Shown: in pieces, positions 42,516 to 51,233 of the stretch
Layout: every line of letters begins with the position of its first letter
Numbering within the stretch: position 1 is the first letter of the stretch
Assembly: GCA_937916395.1 (NCBI GenBank)
Contig: CALFTN010000001.1
Coordinates: 1-56,593, forward strand
Length of the DNA stretch: 56,593 nt
Direction of reading: 5' to 3'
Source of the DNA: an uncultured Clostridia bacterium
Lineage (GTDB): Bacteria; Bacillota; Clostridia; Oscillospirales; Acutalibacteraceae
Program-made: the position numbers and the translations under genes
The notes under the pieces: model-generated
The model's database searches: none
The model's input: the letters and a program-made list of their open reading frames with translations, nothing else
What the model was told of the DNA's origin: nothing

Positions 42516-42992
42516 TCAGATTTTTATATCCCTTGAAGCATTAATTGTTGTAAAGTTTCCTGTTCCGTGAACAGATTTATAATATCTTTGGGTTGCTGCC
42601 TCGCCACCCTGATTAAACGCCTGAATTTTATTGAGTATTTTTTCTCTTTCATACTCAATTCTATTTTTTATAACATCGTCGTTGCTGTTTATTCTGTTTA
42701 ACACAGCATTTACTGCAAGCACTTCAACGTAAATCTTAGAAAGCTCTTCTGTCAAATCATCTTTTTCACAGATGTTGTTAAGAACACTTCTTACCTCGTT
42801 ATTCATACCTGCAAATTCACGAAGCTTGTCATCTAAAAGTTTTATTTCATCAATGAGCTCGCCACGTTTTTCAGTACAGGAAAGGAGCTCCTCCTGTGGT
42901 ACAACTGCCATTGACTCAGTTATTTTTTCTACTTCTGAAAGAAGCTTTGTTTTTTTCTGGAGACAACCGATTACATCTTCAAATAAAGACAT
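42516..42992 (-). CDS. Small coiled-coil protein between csrA and fliD, possible export chaperone
   Basis: 158 residues with long helices (about residues 5-45 and 75-130) and a polar, disordered-looking tail ending NASRDIKI. Size, helical plan and tail resemble FlgN and FliT export chaperones, but no diagnostic motif is seen. A proper FlgN gene already exists at 47014, so this is likely a FliT-like partner of FliD, whose gene follows 20 bases later. ATG 42992 has GGGAG 8 bases upstream; an in-frame ATG at 43010 lacks a site. Confidence 0.65.
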   Translation of the reverse strand: MSLFEDVIGCLQKKTKLLSEVEKITESMAVVPQEELLSCTEKRGELIDEIKLLDDKLREFAGMNNEVRSVLNNICEKDDLTEELSKIYVEVLAVNAVLNRINSNDDVIKNRIEYEREKILNKIQAFNQGGEAATQRYYKSVHGTGNFTTINASRDIKI

Positions 42993-43013
42993 ATCGAACA
43001 CTCCCTTCATATT

Positions 43014-43262
43014 CTATTTATTGAGTTTTTGCATCATAGATTTAAGATTTGCCTTTGGCATTACAGGTGCAGAAGCTGCTGCCTGCTTATTAGCCTGAAT
43101 TGTCTGATATAATTCTTCACGCCAAATTTTGCACTCTTTAGGTGCTGTAACACCTACTCTTACTTGATTATTTATATCAACTATTTTTAATTCAATAGGC
43201 TCTTTAAGACCTTCAACTTCTATTATTAAAGACTCGCCTTCTTTTCGGGTCAACAATAACAT
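43014..43262 (-). CDS. csrA: Carbon storage regulator CsrA
   Basis: 82 residues. This RNA-binding dimer represses translation by covering GGA motifs in leaders. LLTRKEGESLII, the core IKIV-type strands and VRVGVTAPKECKIWREE match the family, including the conserved Arg. A tail of 20 residues or so after the core is longer than usual. Start and fliW stop overlap in TAATG. The best targets here are the flagellin leaders at 1065-1107 and 2202-2247. Confidence 0.96.
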   Translation of the reverse strand: MLLLTRKEGESLIIEVEGLKEPIELKIVDINNQVRVGVTAPKECKIWREELYQTIQANKQAAASAPVMPKANLKSMMQKLNK

Positions 43263-43687
43263 TATTGATTACCCCCTTCTATAACAGGGTGTCTTATAGG
43301 GTAATCCTGCTCTAAAATAGTCTGCACTGCAACACCTGTTGCTGTATTAATTACAATCGGACTTTTAAGATTTACAGTTGATTCATTGAAATCTTCTTTT
43401 ACAGAAAGAACAACCCAACAAGCATACTCACCTGCACCCAAGCTTTTTTCAGTATCCTCTGTAATTTCAGGTTTATAAAAATCGTCAAAAGCTGATGGGT
43501 CAAACAAGAAAAAACACAATTCTGGTTCTTCAAGAGACTGTAACCACACGATTTGTTCGCCAATCTCTTCATCAAAAATCATTGTATATCTTGTATAATC
43601 TTCAAAACCAAAAATTGGTTGTTTAAAAATTATAACCTTTGAATCAGGAATTTCTCTTTCACCAAAATCTCTTGTTTTATAAATCAT
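43262..43687 (-). CDS. fliW: Flagellar assembly factor FliW
   Basis: 141 residues. FliW binds flagellin or CsrA, freeing flagellin translation when flagellin is exported. IFGFEDYTRYTMIFDEE, FDPSAF and LKSPIVINTATGVAVQTIL are family blocks. It is translationally coupled to csrA, which fits the partner-switch model from B. subtilis. Confidence 0.95.
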   Translation of the reverse strand: MIYKTRDFGEREIPDSKVIIFKQPIFGFEDYTRYTMIFDEEIGEQIVWLQSLEEPELCFFLFDPSAFDDFYKPEITEDTEKSLGAGEYACWVVLSVKEDFNESTVNLKSPIVINTATGVAVQTILEQDYPIRHPVIEGGNQ

Positions 43688-43724
43688 ATATAAGTAACTC
43701 CTTTGAGTTGATAAAGTCTATATT

Positions 43725-44327
43725 TTATTCTGCATCCGCTTCGTGGTTAGGGTCAGAACTCTTTGGGAAATAGTTAGGACCGCCAACATATTCAATATCA
43801 ACACTTGCTCTCTGAACAACATTAAACTTAACACTACCTGCAATATAAGTCATAGAACGATCAAGTTCCTGCCAGTTTATATCTAATTCTGTAGGTTTAT
43901 AATCAAGATTAAGGTCATTAGGTTCCCAAGATATATTAGGACCTACGCTTGGGAAGAACGCTGTAACAAGCTGCGGATTTGTTTCAGAAAGTCTTTTTTG
44001 AGCAATAATACTTGGAATATTAGCTCCTTCATGAATATTGGACATTTGTTGACCAATATTAACATACTCTCTTGTCATTTCAGCCGCATGCTGTTTACCA
44101 CGATTTGCTTCGTAACTTAATCTGTCGCCCATAGTCATTAAGCCAATTGATTTACGACTTTCATAACTATCGATTTTTACAGAAATATTCTTCGCATCTA
44201 TTTTTAATGTAGATGGAGTTGTCTGCACATGCATATCACGAATAGTATCGTTATCGTATTCTAATTTTGCAGGTGTTACCTCTAACTCATACTTACCAGG
44301 AGTTGTTTTAATTTCGATAACTTGCAT
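43725..44327 (-). CDS. DUF6470 (YviE-like) flagellar-operon protein
   Basis: 200 residues. It sits between flgL and fliW exactly as yviE does in B. subtilis. Near-repeated beta-rich phrases (YELEVTPAKLEYDN, TPSTLKIDAKNISVKIDSYE, ISWEPNDLNLDYKPTELDI) and the Glu/Asn-rich middle are typical of this family. Its role is not known. AAGGAAGGG precedes ATG 44327. Confidence 0.85.
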   Translation of the reverse strand: MQVIEIKTTPGKYELEVTPAKLEYDNDTIRDMHVQTTPSTLKIDAKNISVKIDSYESRKSIGLMTMGDRLSYEANRGKQHAAEMTREYVNIGQQMSNIHEGANIPSIIAQKRLSETNPQLVTAFFPSVGPNISWEPNDLNLDYKPTELDINWQELDRSMTYIAGSVKFNVVQRASVDIEYVGGPNYFPKSSDPNHEADAE

Positions 44328-44393
44328 TTAAATCCCTTCCTTGTAGTAAAATCAAATCCATTTATATACCGTATGCTTTATTATCTAAAATTC

Positions 44394-45419
44394 TTATCTT
44401 AAATAATCCCATAATGAAACAGGAAGTATTTTTGAACCCATCTGAATAACTGCCTTCAAAATATAGTCATTCATTGATTGATTAGTTGCTTCTTCAGCAT
44501 CGTTAATACCAACAAGGTCATCAATTCTGAATTTGTAGTTATCAACCTGATTTGTAAGTCTTGTTTCCATTGTATCAAGAAAACTGGTTTTCGCACCCAT
44601 ATCTGTAATATTGGTTCTAAATACATCGACTCTGTCGGTAAGATGAGCCTGAAGCTTACGGAACTCATCCAAATCGTAATTTATTAAATTCTTTTCAATA
44701 TCAGTCAAGAGGTTGATTATATTATTACTTGTACCCTCTTCATTTTTGCCAAAGCCCAAAATCTGAAGACCAGAAAATGATGCTTCAAAACCTGAAACTG
44801 AGTTGAAAGAATCACCATCAACACGAACGCCTAAACCAATATCTATAAATAAAGGATTATCCTTTGTTATTTCTTGCTCAACGCCATTTTCATCAACATA
44901 ATATCTTGAGCCATCTGCTCTTTGTTGTACTGTATCAACATCTATTCCGTTATAAAGAAGTCTGCCGTCATCACTTAAAGAGAATGGTGCTGTTTTCGCT
45001 GTTGAACCACCAAATGGATATTTGGTTGCGAACTTCATATTTGCAAACTGAATAATCTCTTCTTTCATTGATTTTATTTCGCCTGCAATTGTTACACGAC
45101 CAGTATCACCTACAGTTTCAGAAGATGCTTTAACAAGCTTTGTACCAATAATTTCATTAAGAACATCGTTCATTGAAATCATCGAGTCTTCAACTGCTTT
45201 GAATTCACTGTTGATTGCCTGAACGTTAGAAAGCTGCTTTTCAGATTTAAAAAGTTCAACTCTCGAGTTAAGCATTCTGGTACCAGCTGAAACGTCGTCT
45301 GACAATTTTATAAAACGATTACCAGAAGCAAGCTTCATATTTGTTTCTGCGTAGTCATTTCTAGCATTATTGAGATATTTAAGATAATTTCTTTGTGTTG
45401 TTTTATCTGCAACTCTCAT
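44394..45419 (-). CDS. flgL: Flagellar hook-filament junction protein FlgL
   Basis: 341 residues with flagellin-like ends: MRVADKTTQRNYLKYLN, then LASGNRFIKLSDDVSAGTRM, and the C-terminal TRLTNQVDNYKFRIDDLVGI. It joins hook and filament together with FlgK, whose gene precedes it by 23 bases. It is exported without a cleaved signal peptide. Confidence 0.94.
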   Translation of the reverse strand: MRVADKTTQRNYLKYLNNARNDYAETNMKLASGNRFIKLSDDVSAGTRMLNSRVELFKSEKQLSNVQAINSEFKAVEDSMISMNDVLNEIIGTKLVKASSETVGDTGRVTIAGEIKSMKEEIIQFANMKFATKYPFGGSTAKTAPFSLSDDGRLLYNGIDVDTVQQRADGSRYYVDENGVEQEITKDNPLFIDIGLGVRVDGDSFNSVSGFEASFSGLQILGFGKNEEGTSNNIINLLTDIEKNLINYDLDEFRKLQAHLTDRVDVFRTNITDMGAKTSFLDTMETRLTNQVDNYKFRIDDLVGINDAEEATNQSMNDYILKAVIQMGSKILPVSLWDYLR

Positions 45420-45442
45420 TTAATTATCATCCTTTCTCAAGA

Positions 45443-46981
45443 TTAAAGTCCTACTCGACCCATTCTATTTATGATTGTATCAAGTAAATCATCCATTGCA
45501 GTCATCAAACGTGATGCTGCTTCGTAGGCTTTCTGGTAAACAATCAAATCTGCTGCTTCTTCGTCAGATGAAACTGCTGATATTGAATCTCTCTGACCCT
45601 GGAAGTCATTTGCAACAAGCTCTGTTGCATCATGTCTGCCTTCCTGGAAGCTGATTTCTGTAGCGAGCTTACCTAAAAAGTCAATTTCATATTCAGCAAA
45701 TGTACCTGTAAAGGTTTCGCCATAAGCCTCAAAAGTAAATTTATCTTCAATAAGAGCAGATGCTAAGTTTGAAGCATAATCTTCAATTGTTTCTGCTCTG
45801 TTATAAATGAAGTAACCAGCTGCATTATTTACCCACTCATCACTAAGAGAAATATTCGCCGCTGTAACAGGTGCTTTTGAATTTGTCTTACCACTTTCAG
45901 TTTTTGCTGCAAGTAAAATTTTATAAACTGTTTTGCCTTCAGCATCCACCTTAGGTTGACCTGTTGCTTCATCATATTCAGGAACTGAATGGTTTGCAAT
46001 GTTTGCAAAAGCACTTGCAATTGAATCAATTCTGTCACGATAATACATAAGACCATTTGCAGAAGTTTCGTTACCGCTTTGCATACAAGGTCCACGACCA
46101 TTAAGGAATTCGATATATGCGTGAATTGTACCACCTGTAAGACCAACATTCTTACCTGTATCGCTCCATGTAACAGCAACCGTTTCATCCTGATTCTGAT
46201 AAAGGTTGAGAACATTATATTTTACACCTTTAATTGCATTGTGGTCACCAATGTCAACATCAATTGTTCCATCCATATTTTCTGTAACATGAATATCACA
46301 GTATTCTGAAAGCTCATCTAAAAGTAAGTTTCTCTGGTCTAATAACTCGTTTGACTGATAATCATTATCAGTTGCAATATTATCACGGAGAGTTTTGTTT
46401 ATGTGAGCAATCTGCTCTAAAATACTGTTTGTTTTATCCACAGTAACACTCATATCTGTATACTGCTGTTTAAGAACATTATCAAGTCTTGAGTTCATTT
46501 GTGAAAGAACCTGAGTCAAGTTCTTGAAAGCAGACATTACAAGGTTTGCTTCTGAGTCAGAAACTGGTGAGCTTATAAAGTTCTGAAGATTCTGATAAAG
46601 TTGCTCTATAGCACCCATAAGACCAGATTGGTCAGTAACGTCAGCACCATCGCCCAAAGCACTTTGAATATCTGAAAGAATTGTAGCTGATTGGTCATGG
46701 AACATAGCCTGAGAATTTTCTTCTCTGAATCTCTTATCAAGGAAGGCATCACGCATCTGACTGATGCTTGTTGCTTTAACACCCTGACCTGCAAGACCAA
46801 TTCCATCATACGCAACGCGTTGAGTAGAAGTATTAACTGCAATAACAGCTCTGTCTACTCTTTGACGAGTATAACCTTCTGTGTCAACGTTTGCGAGGTT
46901 GTTACCAACTATATCTAAAGATTTCTGATTTGTAAAAACTGAGCTTTTGGCAGTTTCAATGCCCATAAAGGTAGGTCTCAA
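45443..46981 (-). CDS. flgK: Flagellar hook-filament junction protein FlgK
   Basis: 512 residues. The N-terminal rod-type motif SLDIVGNNLANVDTEGYTRQ and the C-terminal VSSDEEAADLIVYQKAYEAA bracket a long middle. The TTG at 46981 is chosen: it gives MRPTFMGIETAKSS, as in other FlgK proteins, and has AAGGAG 8 bases before it. The in-frame GTG at 46990 lies inside the ribosome binding site. Confidence 0.95.
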   Translation of the reverse strand: MRPTFMGIETAKSSVFTNQKSLDIVGNNLANVDTEGYTRQRVDRAVIAVNTSTQRVAYDGIGLAGQGVKATSISQMRDAFLDKRFREENSQAMFHDQSATILSDIQSALGDGADVTDQSGLMGAIEQLYQNLQNFISSPVSDSEANLVMSAFKNLTQVLSQMNSRLDNVLKQQYTDMSVTVDKTNSILEQIAHINKTLRDNIATDNDYQSNELLDQRNLLLDELSEYCDIHVTENMDGTIDVDIGDHNAIKGVKYNVLNLYQNQDETVAVTWSDTGKNVGLTGGTIHAYIEFLNGRGPCMQSGNETSANGLMYYRDRIDSIASAFANIANHSVPEYDEATGQPKVDAEGKTVYKILLAAKTESGKTNSKAPVTAANISLSDEWVNNAAGYFIYNRAETIEDYASNLASALIEDKFTFEAYGETFTGTFAEYEIDFLGKLATEISFQEGRHDATELVANDFQGQRDSISAVSSDEEAADLIVYQKAYEAASRLMTAMDDLLDTIINRMGRVGL

Positions 46982-47013
46982 TTGTAACACTCCTTATTGC
47001 GACTTCATTCGCT

Positions 47014-47487
47014 TTATATTTTTTCTTCAAATGATGAACTTGCCCATTTAGCATTTGAGCCAGTTGATGTGTAAACACCTGTATCATCTGTCGATTGCTG
47101 TTGCAAAATCGTATTTGCTATTTTAAGGTTTGATTTTGCAATATCTATTGAAATTTTGTTAAGTTTTTGTATCTCCTCAACAACTGTTCTTAATTCGTTA
47201 ACCGTTAATGTGAAACTCTGCTTTTCAGCTTCATCTGTTATTTTTTCAATAATTTCATCTGCTCTCATTTCACTAAAGCCTGCTTTTTCTTGTGCAGCAA
47301 TTCTCTTCTTTTCAAGATTTTCGAGTTTCATCATAGTAGCTTGTTGAGACTGAAGAACCGAACCAAGATTACTTATGTCACTATCTAAAAGCGCGCGTCT
47401 TTTTTTGGTTTCAAAATCGAGCATTTTTTTACACTCAACAAGGCAATCTTCTAAAACAGCTTTGTATTTCTTTACATTATCTTGCAT
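47014..47487 (-). CDS. flgN: FlgN-family export chaperone
   Basis: 157 residues, largely helical, with a disordered tail (STGSNAKWASSSFEEKI). LDFETKKRRALLDSDISNLGSVLQSQQ and LNKISIDIAKSNLKIANTIL are FlgN-type blocks. It should bind FlgK and FlgL in the cytoplasm before export, and both genes follow. ATG 47487 is preferred because GGAG precedes it; the ATG at 47499 overlaps the flgM stop (TAATG) without its own site. Confidence 0.9.
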   Translation of the reverse strand: MQDNVKKYKAVLEDCLVECKKMLDFETKKRRALLDSDISNLGSVLQSQQATMMKLENLEKKRIAAQEKAGFSEMRADEIIEKITDEAEKQSFTLTVNELRTVVEEIQKLNKISIDIAKSNLKIANTILQQQSTDDTGVYTSTGSNAKWASSSFEEKI

Positions 47488-47498
47488 TATTTTCTCCA

Positions 47499-47813
47499 TT
47501 AGCGACTGAATCCGATTACATTGCTCATAATTGCACCAGCAATTTCAGTAGAAGAAATCGGACAAGCGTCACCTTGATATTTTTCTTTTAACTCTTTGAT
47601 TCTTTCAGAATCAGCAGGCTTATTATATTGAACCTTATAATTCATAACAGCCTTTTCGTAAGTTGATTTTTCGGTTCCCTTAGTTCCGAAATCAACAATG
47701 TCAGTATTAGAAGACTTAGCTGATGCTTCTGAAGATTTAACAGCTACATCCTTTGAGTAAACACTGTTTACATTGTTTCTTGTGTAATAATTTCTGATTG
47801 AATTAATATCCAC
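47499..47813 (-). CDS. flgM: Anti-sigma factor FlgM
   Basis: 104 residues. It holds the flagellar sigma factor until the hook is complete. The N-terminal IRNYYTRNNVNSVYSKD and the C-terminal sigma-binding region (RIKELKEKYQG..CPISSTEIAGAIM) fit the family. The start is GTG 47813 with AGGAGG upstream. It is first in the 12-gene operon. The sigma factor itself is not in this window. Confidence 0.92.
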   Translation of the reverse strand: MDINSIRNYYTRNNVNSVYSKDVAVKSSEASAKSSNTDIVDFGTKGTEKSTYEKAVMNYKVQYNKPADSERIKELKEKYQGDACPISSTEIAGAIMSNVIGFSR

Positions 47814-47889
47814 GAATTTTTCCTCCTTTTAGGATAATTTATACGCTGACAAGAGACACTTCTGCTCTTGTTTTTATATCTCACTTATA

Positions 47890-47918
47890 ATTGTTCTACG
47901 TTTTTTTTAAAACTAAAG
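47890..47918 (-). promoter_or_regulatory. Shared flagellar promoter-like motif, copy upstream of the flgM operon
   Basis: From 47918 on the minus strand: CTTTA, T at position 7, AAA at 15-17, CG at 19-20, GAA at 23-25, AA at 27-28. All 16 positions agree with the copies at 2332-2360 and 35893-35921. It is 77 bases before the flgM start. Confidence 0.55.
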
Positions 47919-48004
47919 TAAAAAAACGATTTTTTTTTAATTTTTTTCAAAATTTTTTATTTTATTATTTTTTGGTATTTACTCTTTTATTTTAATTTCT
48001 AATA

Positions 48005-48013
48005 TGGTATAAT
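48005..48013 (+). promoter_or_regulatory. Extended -10 of the ParA-like gene
   Basis: TG at 48005-48006, one base, then a perfect TATAAT (48008-48013). No good -35 is visible. It is 23 bases before the TTG start codon. Confidence 0.55.
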
Positions 48014-48035
48014 AAAAAATTAAGGAGTGATTTTC

Positions 48036-48803
48036 TTGGCAAAGATAATTTCTTTGATAAATGAAAAAGGCGGCGTAGGTAAAACATCCTCTGCAAACGC
48101 TATAGCCGTTTGCTTAAAACATAAGAATTATAAGGTTCTTGGTGTTGATTTTGATAAGCAAGGTTATTTTTCTTATAGCGTTGGTGCAGAAACACGTGAA
48201 AGTCCTACTATTTATGATGTTATTAAAAAACAAGTGAGTGTTATTGATGCAATTCAACACACTCCTGTAATAGATATTCTTCCTACAGACGGACTTTTAG
48301 GTAACATCGAAAAAGAATACTTTGATGCAGGTTCAGAAAGGCTCTTAAAAGATGCTTTAGAACCACTTGACTCAATGTATGATTATATAGTAATTGACTC
48401 TCCTCCGGAATTAGGACTTATTTCCGCCAATGTGTTAACGGCATCTAATTTAGTTTTGATTCCAGCACTTTGTGACTTTTTCAGTTTGCAAGGTGTTATT
48501 CAGGTTCACGAAACTATTAACAGAATAAAACACGCAATCAATCCTGACCTTGTATTAGGCGGTATGTTCCTTTGCCGTTATTATCCACGTGAAGAATTAA
48601 GTCGTGTTGCAAGAGAGACCGCCGCAAAGCTTTGCGAAAATCTCAATATGACATTGTTGAATACAGCTATAAGACACAGCACAGTTATAACAAATGCTAT
48701 GACTGCAGCACAAGAAGATTTAATCGAATTCGCTCCAAAAAATCCTGTTGTTAAGGACTACATTGCTTTAGTGGACGAGCTTTTTGAAAGGGGGCTTTTA
48801 TAA
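48036..48803 (+). CDS. ParA/Soj-like ATPase
   Basis: 255 residues. The deviant Walker A NEKGGVGKTSSAN sits at the N-terminus, then LGVDFDKQGYFS (where ParA has D.DPQGN), and the Walker B region IVIDSPPELGLIS. It is chromosome- or cargo-positioning ATPase material, without the N-terminal helix-turn-helix of plasmid ParA. No ParB gene follows; instead a ComFB-like gene overlaps by one base. The start is TTG 48036 with AAGGAG 8 bases upstream; GTG 48027 overlaps that site. Its place between the flagellar and chemotaxis operons suggests positioning of one of those machines. Confidence 0.88.
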   Translation: MAKIISLINEKGGVGKTSSANAIAVCLKHKNYKVLGVDFDKQGYFSYSVGAETRESPTIYDVIKKQVSVIDAIQHTPVIDILPTDGLLGNIEKEYFDAGSERLLKDALEPLDSMYDYIVIDSPPELGLISANVLTASNLVLIPALCDFFSLQGVIQVHETINRIKHAINPDLVLGGMFLCRYYPREELSRVARETAAKLCENLNMTLLNTAIRHSTVITNAMTAAQEDLIEFAPKNPVVKDYIALVDELFERGLL

Positions 48804-49261
48804 TGGCTAAATCAAAAAGAGAACTTGATAAAGACCTTATGTTCCAAAAGATTTTACCCGCTATTGCCGATAACCCTTTTTCTACTGTTTACCAGAACAG
48901 TCACGCATCTAATGAACAAACACCAGAAGAAAAAAGTAACCACGATGCGTTTCAGGCACTCAGAAAAAAGGTTTTTTCAAGCACATATATGTGTGAACCT
49001 GAAAATGAAATCTCTGTTATTAATATAATGGAAAACTTAATTTTAGGTTATCTTGATTCTGCTATGAAAAAATTCAATGTGTGCACTTGTGATAAATGTA
49101 AATGTTATGTTGTTGCATTCGCCTTAAATGCAGCAGAACCTAAATATGTATCAGGCACTCCTGATGAATTAAGAAAAGCAGAAGAAGAAATTCCACAGAA
49201 AGTTATTACCGACGCACTTATTAAAGCAGTTATAAATCTTCGTTCAAATCCACAACACTAA
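48803..49261 (+). CDS. ComFB-like protein
   Basis: 152 residues. The C-terminal 95 residues or so match the late-competence ComFB family: ISVINIMENLILGYLDSAMKKF, the cysteine cluster CTCDKCKC near residue 93, and VAFALNAAEPKYV. The N-terminal 55 residues are polar and unassigned. ComFB proteins have been reported as cyclic-di-nucleotide receptors; two GGDEF enzymes are in this window. It overlaps the ParA-like gene in TAATG and ends the two-gene operon. Confidence 0.8.
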   Translation: MAKSKRELDKDLMFQKILPAIADNPFSTVYQNSHASNEQTPEEKSNHDAFQALRKKVFSSTYMCEPENEISVINIMENLILGYLDSAMKKFNVCTCDKCKCYVVAFALNAAEPKYVSGTPDELRKAEEEIPQKVITDALIKAVINLRSNPQH

Positions 49262-49277
49262 AAAGTACAAATCAACA

Positions 49278-49315
49278 GGCTGTAAAAACATAAGTTTTTA
49301 CAGCCCCTTTTTTAT
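49278..49315 (+). terminator. Terminator of the ParA-ComFB pair
   Basis: GGCTGTAAAAAC (49278-49289) pairs perfectly with GTTTTTACAGCC (49294-49305), followed by CCTTTTTT. The convergent cheB gene ends inside its T-run. Confidence 0.88.
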
Positions 49316-50358
49316 TTAATCTTATTAACCTGATAAATTACTTCTGAACCAATCTGGTCTAATGGTAACTGGCGTGTGATACCGCCAATTTTATAAGCTT
49401 CCATTGGCATACCATAAACAACACAGGTCTCTTTATCCTGACCTATTGTATATGCACCAGTATCTCTAAGGAATTTAATTCCTTTTGCACCATCAGCACC
49501 CATACCAGTAAGAATTACACCTACAGCATTTTTACCAGCTGTTTTTGCAACAGAATCAAACATAACGTCAACTGAAGGACAATGTCCACTTACCTTTTCG
49601 CCACGCTGACTTCTTATATAATAGCCTTTCGCATCCTGTTTCAAAGTAAGGTGATATTCACCAGCAGCAATTAATATCTGACCAGGCACAACTCTGTCAT
49701 AATCTTCTGCCTCTTTAACACGCATTTTACAGATTTTATCAAGTCTTTGTGCATAAAGATCTGTAAACTTAGGTGGCATGTGCTGAACAATAACAACACC
49801 CGGTGTATTCGCAGGAAAATCCTTAACAACTTCAATAATTGCTTCAGTACCACCTGTTGAAGCGCCAATAGCAATAACAGCCTTACTGCTTGCACTGATG
49901 TTAACCATAGAAGCCAAGGAAGATACTGTTGATGGCTTTTGTGTAACCTCAGCAACAGGCTTCATTCTCTTAACCTTAGCCTTTGAAGCAACTTTTACTT
50001 TTTCTGTTAATTCTACGAAAAATTCTTTTATAGCTTCCTGACTTGCATCAGGTTTTTTAACAAAATCAACTGCACCTGCATCAAGAGCATCAAGAGCATT
50101 TATAGGGAGTGAACTTACGACAACTACAGGAACAGGTCTTTTAGGTATAAGTGTTTTTAAAAACTCAATACCATTCATACCTGGCATTTCAACGTCAAGC
50201 GTTACAACATCAGGATTCAACTCTTCAATTTTGCCCATAGCATCTTTAGCATTAATAGCACTACCGACAACTTCAATTTCTTTATCCTGACTTAAAGAGA
50301 GTTGTAATTTAGTTCTGAAAATAATAGAGTCGTCAACAACAAGAACTCGGATTGACAA
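49312..50358 (-). CDS. cheB: Chemotaxis protein-glutamate methylesterase CheB
   Basis: 348 residues. It removes methyl groups from chemoreceptors. An N-terminal receiver domain has DD at residues 9-10 and the phospho-acceptor Asp55 (TLDVEMPGMNG). A linker of 30-40 residues follows, then the esterase domain with GASTGGTEAI (catalytic Ser), QHMPP (His) and GMGADGAKG (Asp). TTG 50358 gives the family-like start MSIRVLVVDDS and has GGTG at normal distance; GTG 50367 is the alternative. It is the last gene of the chemotaxis operon. Confidence 0.95.
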   Translation of the reverse strand: MSIRVLVVDDSIIFRTKLQLSLSQDKEIEVVGSAINAKDAMGKIEELNPDVVTLDVEMPGMNGIEFLKTLIPKRPVPVVVVSSLPINALDALDAGAVDFVKKPDASQEAIKEFFVELTEKVKVASKAKVKRMKPVAEVTQKPSTVSSLASMVNISASSKAVIAIGASTGGTEAIIEVVKDFPANTPGVVIVQHMPPKFTDLYAQRLDKICKMRVKEAEDYDRVVPGQILIAAGEYHLTLKQDAKGYYIRSQRGEKVSGHCPSVDVMFDSVAKTAGKNAVGVILTGMGADGAKGIKFLRDTGAYTIGQDKETCVVYGMPMEAYKIGGITRQLPLDQIGSEVIYQVNKIK

Positions 50359-50376
50359 TCTATTCACCGACTTTCA

Positions 50377-51213
50377 TTATTTTTTCGTGATTTTCTGATA
50401 TGTAGAAGGTTTAACATAGGTATAACCTGTGTAGTCCTTATCTATTGATTCTGAATGACCGATAAACAAATATCCACCTTCTGCAGTAGCATCATAAAAT
50501 CTTTTTACAAGCTTATTCGTTGTTTCAGCATCAAAATATATCATTACATTACGACAGAAAATTATATCAAATGGTTTCTTATAGACAATTTCATCCATAA
50601 GATTGAACACCTTGAAAATAACTTCTTTGCGCATTGCTTCTGAAATCTGATAAGTTCCATCTGGTTGCATTTTAAAATACTTCGAACGCCAAACTGGTGG
50701 CAAATCCGTAAGATTATCTGCAGAATATGCACCAACCTTAGCTTTTTCAAGCACAGCAGTAGAAATATCTGTTGCAAGTATTCTTGTATCCCACTGAGAT
50801 TTTCTTGCACCGAAATACTGGTCAATAGTCATTGCTATATTATACGCTTCCTGACCAGCAGAACATCCTGCACTCCAAATACGAAGTTCTCTTTGTCTGC
50901 GTTTTTCTAAATCTGGTAAAGCAACTTTCCCGAGAAAATCAAAATGCTCATTTTCTCTACCAAAATAAGAATGGTTAGTGGTGATTTTATTGAGAAATAA
51001 ATTCATTTCAGTGCCACTCTTATCGTTAAGAAGCATATTGAAGTACTGGTCAAAGCTCAAAAAGCCTTTTGCTTTAAGAGTTTGAGAGAGTCTGCCTTCT
51101 ATCAACTGTCTTTTCTTTCTTAAATCTATACCATAAGTTCTATAAACAAATGAAACAATTTTTTCAAATTCAGCGTCTGTAATGTTAACTATCGGACTAT
51201 TCTGAGCAACCAT
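50377..51213 (-). CDS. cheR: Chemotaxis protein methyltransferase CheR
   Basis: 278 residues. It methylates receptor glutamates using S-adenosylmethionine. An N-terminal helical part (YRTYGIDLRKKRQLIEGRL) is followed by the methyltransferase core: RIWSAGCSAGQEAYNIAMT, ILATDIS and FCRNVMIYFD. ATG 51213 is chosen because AAAAGG lies 9 bases upstream; longer in-frame starts up to 51243 run into the preceding hairpin. Confidence 0.95.
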   Translation of the reverse strand: MVAQNSPIVNITDAEFEKIVSFVYRTYGIDLRKKRQLIEGRLSQTLKAKGFLSFDQYFNMLLNDKSGTEMNLFLNKITTNHSYFGRENEHFDFLGKVALPDLEKRRQRELRIWSAGCSAGQEAYNIAMTIDQYFGARKSQWDTRILATDISTAVLEKAKVGAYSADNLTDLPPVWRSKYFKMQPDGTYQISEAMRKEVIFKVFNLMDEIVYKKPFDIIFCRNVMIYFDAETTNKLVKRFYDATAEGGYLFIGHSESIDKDYTGYTYVKPSTYQKITKK

Positions 51214-51233
51214 AATCGTCATCCTTTTTGTAT

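Noticed and set aside
48036..48803. Plasmid partition locus or plasmid-borne segment
   Set aside because: No ParB, centromere-like repeats or replication gene is present, and the surroundings are core chromosomal genes.
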